The notes beneath the pieces were generated by a model that was not told the DNA's origin, did not search any database, and saw only the letters and a program-made list of their open reading frames with translations. The position numbers and the translations under genes were made by a program. This document shows, piece after piece, positions 62,472-64,000 of a stretch of DNA of 64,000 nucleotides. Location: positions 1,302,001 to 1,366,000 of the forward strand of contig CBDDAF010000003.1 in the NCBI GenBank assembly GCA_965224815.1, given 5' to 3'. The number at the start of each line of letters is the position of its first letter. Within the stretch, counting starts at the first letter, position 1. This DNA comes from CAYPEL01 sp036479985 (GTDB taxonomy: Bacteria; Pseudomonadota; Gammaproteobacteria; DSM-19610).

Positions 62472-63149
62472 ATGAATGTTCTGATTACTGGCGCAAACCG
62501 GGGGATTGGCCTGGCATTTACCAAGCACTATCTACAACAGGGCCACAAAGTCTGGGCCTGCCACCGGACTGATGCAGGTGGCTTAACGGCAATTGAATCG
62601 CCACAGCTTACCTGTTTGAATTGGGATGTCGCCGACTATCCATCAACACAATCCTTGCAGCAGTTACCAGATAGAATCGGGCTTTTGGTCAACAATGCTG
62701 GCATCTATGGCATGGCAAAAATGGAGGGTCAGTCGCTTGATACCATCACCCCGGAAAGCATGCTTCATGTATTCGATATTGATTGTGTCGGTGCATTACG
62801 TGTTGTGCAATCAGTTAAGGATAGAGTGATTCTTGCAAAAGGCATCATCGCCAACATCAGCTCTAAAATGGGGTCGTCCGATGATAATACCAGCGGTGGT
62901 TGCTATGCCTATCGTGCTGCAAAAGCAGCGTTGTGTATTGTTTCCAAATCTATGGCTGTTGATCTTGAACCAAAAGGTGTGCGAGTGATTACCTTGCATC
63001 CAGGTTGGGTGAAAACTGATATGACAGGTAATACGGGTGAAATTGATACACAGACTTCTGTAGATGGGATGTGCCGGGTGATTGATAATATTGATCAGTA
63101 TGATCTGGGTGGTTTTGTGGCCTGGGATGGGGAGGTTGTTCCGTTTTGA
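62472..63149 (+). CDS. Short-chain dehydrogenase/reductase (C-factor-like)
   Basis: A 225-aa Rossmann-fold oxidoreductase: NAD(P)-binding TGANRGIG, NNAGIYG, catalytic Ser in NISSKMGS, and YxxxK in YAYRAAKAA; HPGWVKTDMTG follows. The shape matches the C-factor/sniffer-like carbonyl reductase group. Substrate unknown. Plus-strand gene inserted in the ribH-nusB ... thiL-pgpA minus-strand unit. Confidence 0.9.
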   Translation: MNVLITGANRGIGLAFTKHYLQQGHKVWACHRTDAGGLTAIESPQLTCLNWDVADYPSTQSLQQLPDRIGLLVNNAGIYGMAKMEGQSLDTITPESMLHVFDIDCVGALRVVQSVKDRVILAKGIIANISSKMGSSDDNTSGGCYAYRAAKAALCIVSKSMAVDLEPKGVRVITLHPGWVKTDMTGNTGEIDTQTSVDGMCRVIDNIDQYDLGGFVAWDGEVVPF

Positions 63150-63186
63150 TTGATTGTTTCTTTGAATAATTCGGTTGCTTCACTAT

Positions 63187-63290
63187 TTATTTAATCCCCC
63201 TCTCCCTAACCCTCTCGGCAACCGCTCCTGCGTGGCTCTAGCACCTACATCCCTGTAGGCGTCCCTGGGGGGAGAGGGGAGTTAAATAAC
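63187..63290. repeat. Inverted repeat between the SDR gene and nusB
   Basis: TTATTTAATCCCCCTCTCCC near 63187-63206 pairs with GGGGGGAGAGGGGAGTTAAA near 63267-63286, with an internal hairpin CCTACATCCCTGTAGG (63244-63259). It lies between convergent genes; it could terminate both but no clean T-run is seen. The CCCCCTCTCCCTAACCCTCTC pattern is a common repeat in proteobacterial genomes. Confidence 0.65.
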
Positions 63291-63295
63291 TAAAG

Positions 63296-63754
63296 TTACT
63301 TTTCCCCTTTAGGATGTTCGACTGCACGCAACTTTTGTGCGACTTTATCGAGAACCCCATTGATATATTTATACGCCTGGTCGGCACCAAATTTCTTGGT
63401 AAGATTTACTGATTCGTTGATTACAACTTTATAGGGAATGTCGATTCGCTTTTCGAGCTCGTAACTTGCCAGTCTTAACAGAGCGCGTTCAACTGGATCT
63501 AGCTCATCGACTGGGCGGTCGAGATAGGATGAGTAATATGCATCGATTTCATCCAGCCGGGCAGGAATTTTATGCAGTAGTTCGTGAAAATAGTCGCCGT
63601 CTGCCTTGGTGAAATCTTCGTCTTCGTGAAACTGCGCCTCGATATCATTCAGGTTACTACCTGACAAATCCCACTGATAGAGAGCCTGCATGGCATAATG
63701 CCGTGCACGAATACGCAATGCCGTACTGGTCTGTTTGGGGTTAACCGCTGCCAC
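63296..63754 (-). CDS. nusB: Transcription antitermination factor NusB
   Basis: A 152-aa helical RNA-binding protein of the rrn antitermination complex. RHYAMQALYQWDLSG, DPVERALLRLASYELEKRIDIPYKVVINESVNLTKKFGADQAYKYINGVLDKVAQKLR are family signatures. Five bases after ribH, typical operon. Confidence 0.97.
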   Translation of the reverse strand: MAAVNPKQTSTALRIRARHYAMQALYQWDLSGSNLNDIEAQFHEDEDFTKADGDYFHELLHKIPARLDEIDAYYSSYLDRPVDELDPVERALLRLASYELEKRIDIPYKVVINESVNLTKKFGADQAYKYINGVLDKVAQKLRAVEHPKGEK

Positions 63755-63758
63755 AAGA

Positions 63759-64000
63759 TTATTTAATTTCCTTGAGCAAACTGATCATTTCAATAATTGA
63801 CATCGCCGCTTCGCCACCTTTGTTACCCGCCTTGGTACCGGCTCGTTCAATCGCCTGCTCGATGCTATCAACTGTCAGCACACCAAAAGCAATCGGAATA
63901 TTATGCTTCAGTGACACACTGGATAAACCTTTTGTGCATTCACCTGCAACGTATTCAAAGTGTGGGGTGCCACCCCGGATCACAGCACCCAGCGCTACAA
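63759..64000 (-). CDS. ribH: 6,7-dimethyl-8-ribityllumazine synthase, C-terminal part
   Basis: The penultimate enzyme of riboflavin synthesis, 5' end beyond the window. The frame is open to the edge (VALGAVIRGGTPHFEYVAGE ... IPIAFGVLTVDSIEQAIERAGTKAGNKGGEAAMSIIEM), including the GxVIRGxTxHF substrate motif and the GNKG segment. The GTG at 63983 is internal, not the start. Last ~80 codons. Confidence 0.97.
   Translation of the reverse strand, partial: VALGAVIRGGTPHFEYVAGECTKGLSSVSLKHNIPIAFGVLTVDSIEQAIERAGTKAGNKGGEAAMSIIEMISLLKEIK

Noticed and set aside
1..64000. tRNA, rRNA or riboswitch genes
   Set aside because: No tRNA T-loop/acceptor pattern, rRNA or recognised riboswitch core was seen on reading through; a covariance-model scan would be decisive.

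Overview
The window is a piece of a gammaproteobacterial chromosome. Evidence is the set and order of housekeeping genes (guaB-guaA, an isc operon, rlmN-pilW-rodZ-hisS-yfgM-bamB-der, xseB-ispA-dxs, parC/parE, ribH-nusB, thiL-pgpA), the EF-P lysylation genes epmA/epmB, and FimX- and PilZ-type c-di-GMP proteins. Base composition looks intermediate by eye (not computed). A PEP-CTERM/VPLPA-type secreted protein, a rubrerythrin/Fe-S oxidoreductase/DUF3501 cluster and abundant short palindromic repeats suggest an environmental lineage, perhaps Chromatiales- or Thiotrichales-like. The genus cannot be named from sequence alone. No tRNA, rRNA, CRISPR array, prophage or transposase gene was seen.

Layout. 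1-3.0 kb: the 3' end of ppc, then a small accessory locus (BTAD-type regulator, 75-aa protein, PEP-CTERM-like secreted protein). This locus is bracketed by strong terminators and holds two hairpins with near-identical CU-rich loops. 3.0-10.1 kb: metallo-beta-lactamase-fold lipoprotein, tadA, guaA, guaB, then divergent xseA and an M23 peptidase. 10.1-13.4 kb: two tandem XRE regulators and an unusual HTH/coiled-coil/ferredoxin/ferredoxin-reductase fusion, punctuated by three copies of a MITE-like repeat. 13.4-22 kb: envelope and translation genes (mlaA, der, bamB with a frameshift, yfgM, hisS, rodZ, pilW, rlmN, ndk). 22-28 kb: isc operon (iscR-iscS-iscA-hscB-hscA-fdx-iscX, lacking iscU) with an IscR box, and cysE. 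28-35 kb: a radical SAM protein, a large pilin-like/ankyrin protein, trmJ, epmA, efp and divergent epmB. 35-52 kb: c-di-GMP-related genes (591-aa protein, FimX-like protein, double-PilZ protein, a 1038-aa PAS-GGDEF-EAL protein) interleaved with parC and parE. 52-55.6 kb: Hsp20 under a sigma-32-like promoter, and the DUF3501/HDR-like/rubrerythrin stress cluster with a PerR-like box. 55.8-64 kb: xseB, ispA, dxs, queD, folE2, pgpA, thiL, a CopZ-like metallochaperone, an SDR, nusB and the 3' end of ribH.

How genes work together. IscS/IscA/HscA/HscB/Fdx/IscX build Fe-S clusters under IscR control. CysE supplies cysteine upstream of IscS. EpmB and EpmA lysylate EF-P. FolE2 makes the pterin triphosphate that QueD uses for queuosine. 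Dxs and IspA are the first and a late step of isoprenoid synthesis. RodZ, PilW, BamB, YfgM and MlaA serve the envelope. FimX and PilW point to type IV pili.

The most unusual items are the pilin-like/ankyrin fusion, the HTH-ferredoxin-reductase fusion with a degenerate flavin site, the ~148-bp MITE-like repeat family (one copy provides a stop codon), the CU-loop hairpin pair at the PEP-CTERM locus, the missing iscU, and an inverted-repeat element with an 11-bp direct repeat between parE and the PilZ gene.
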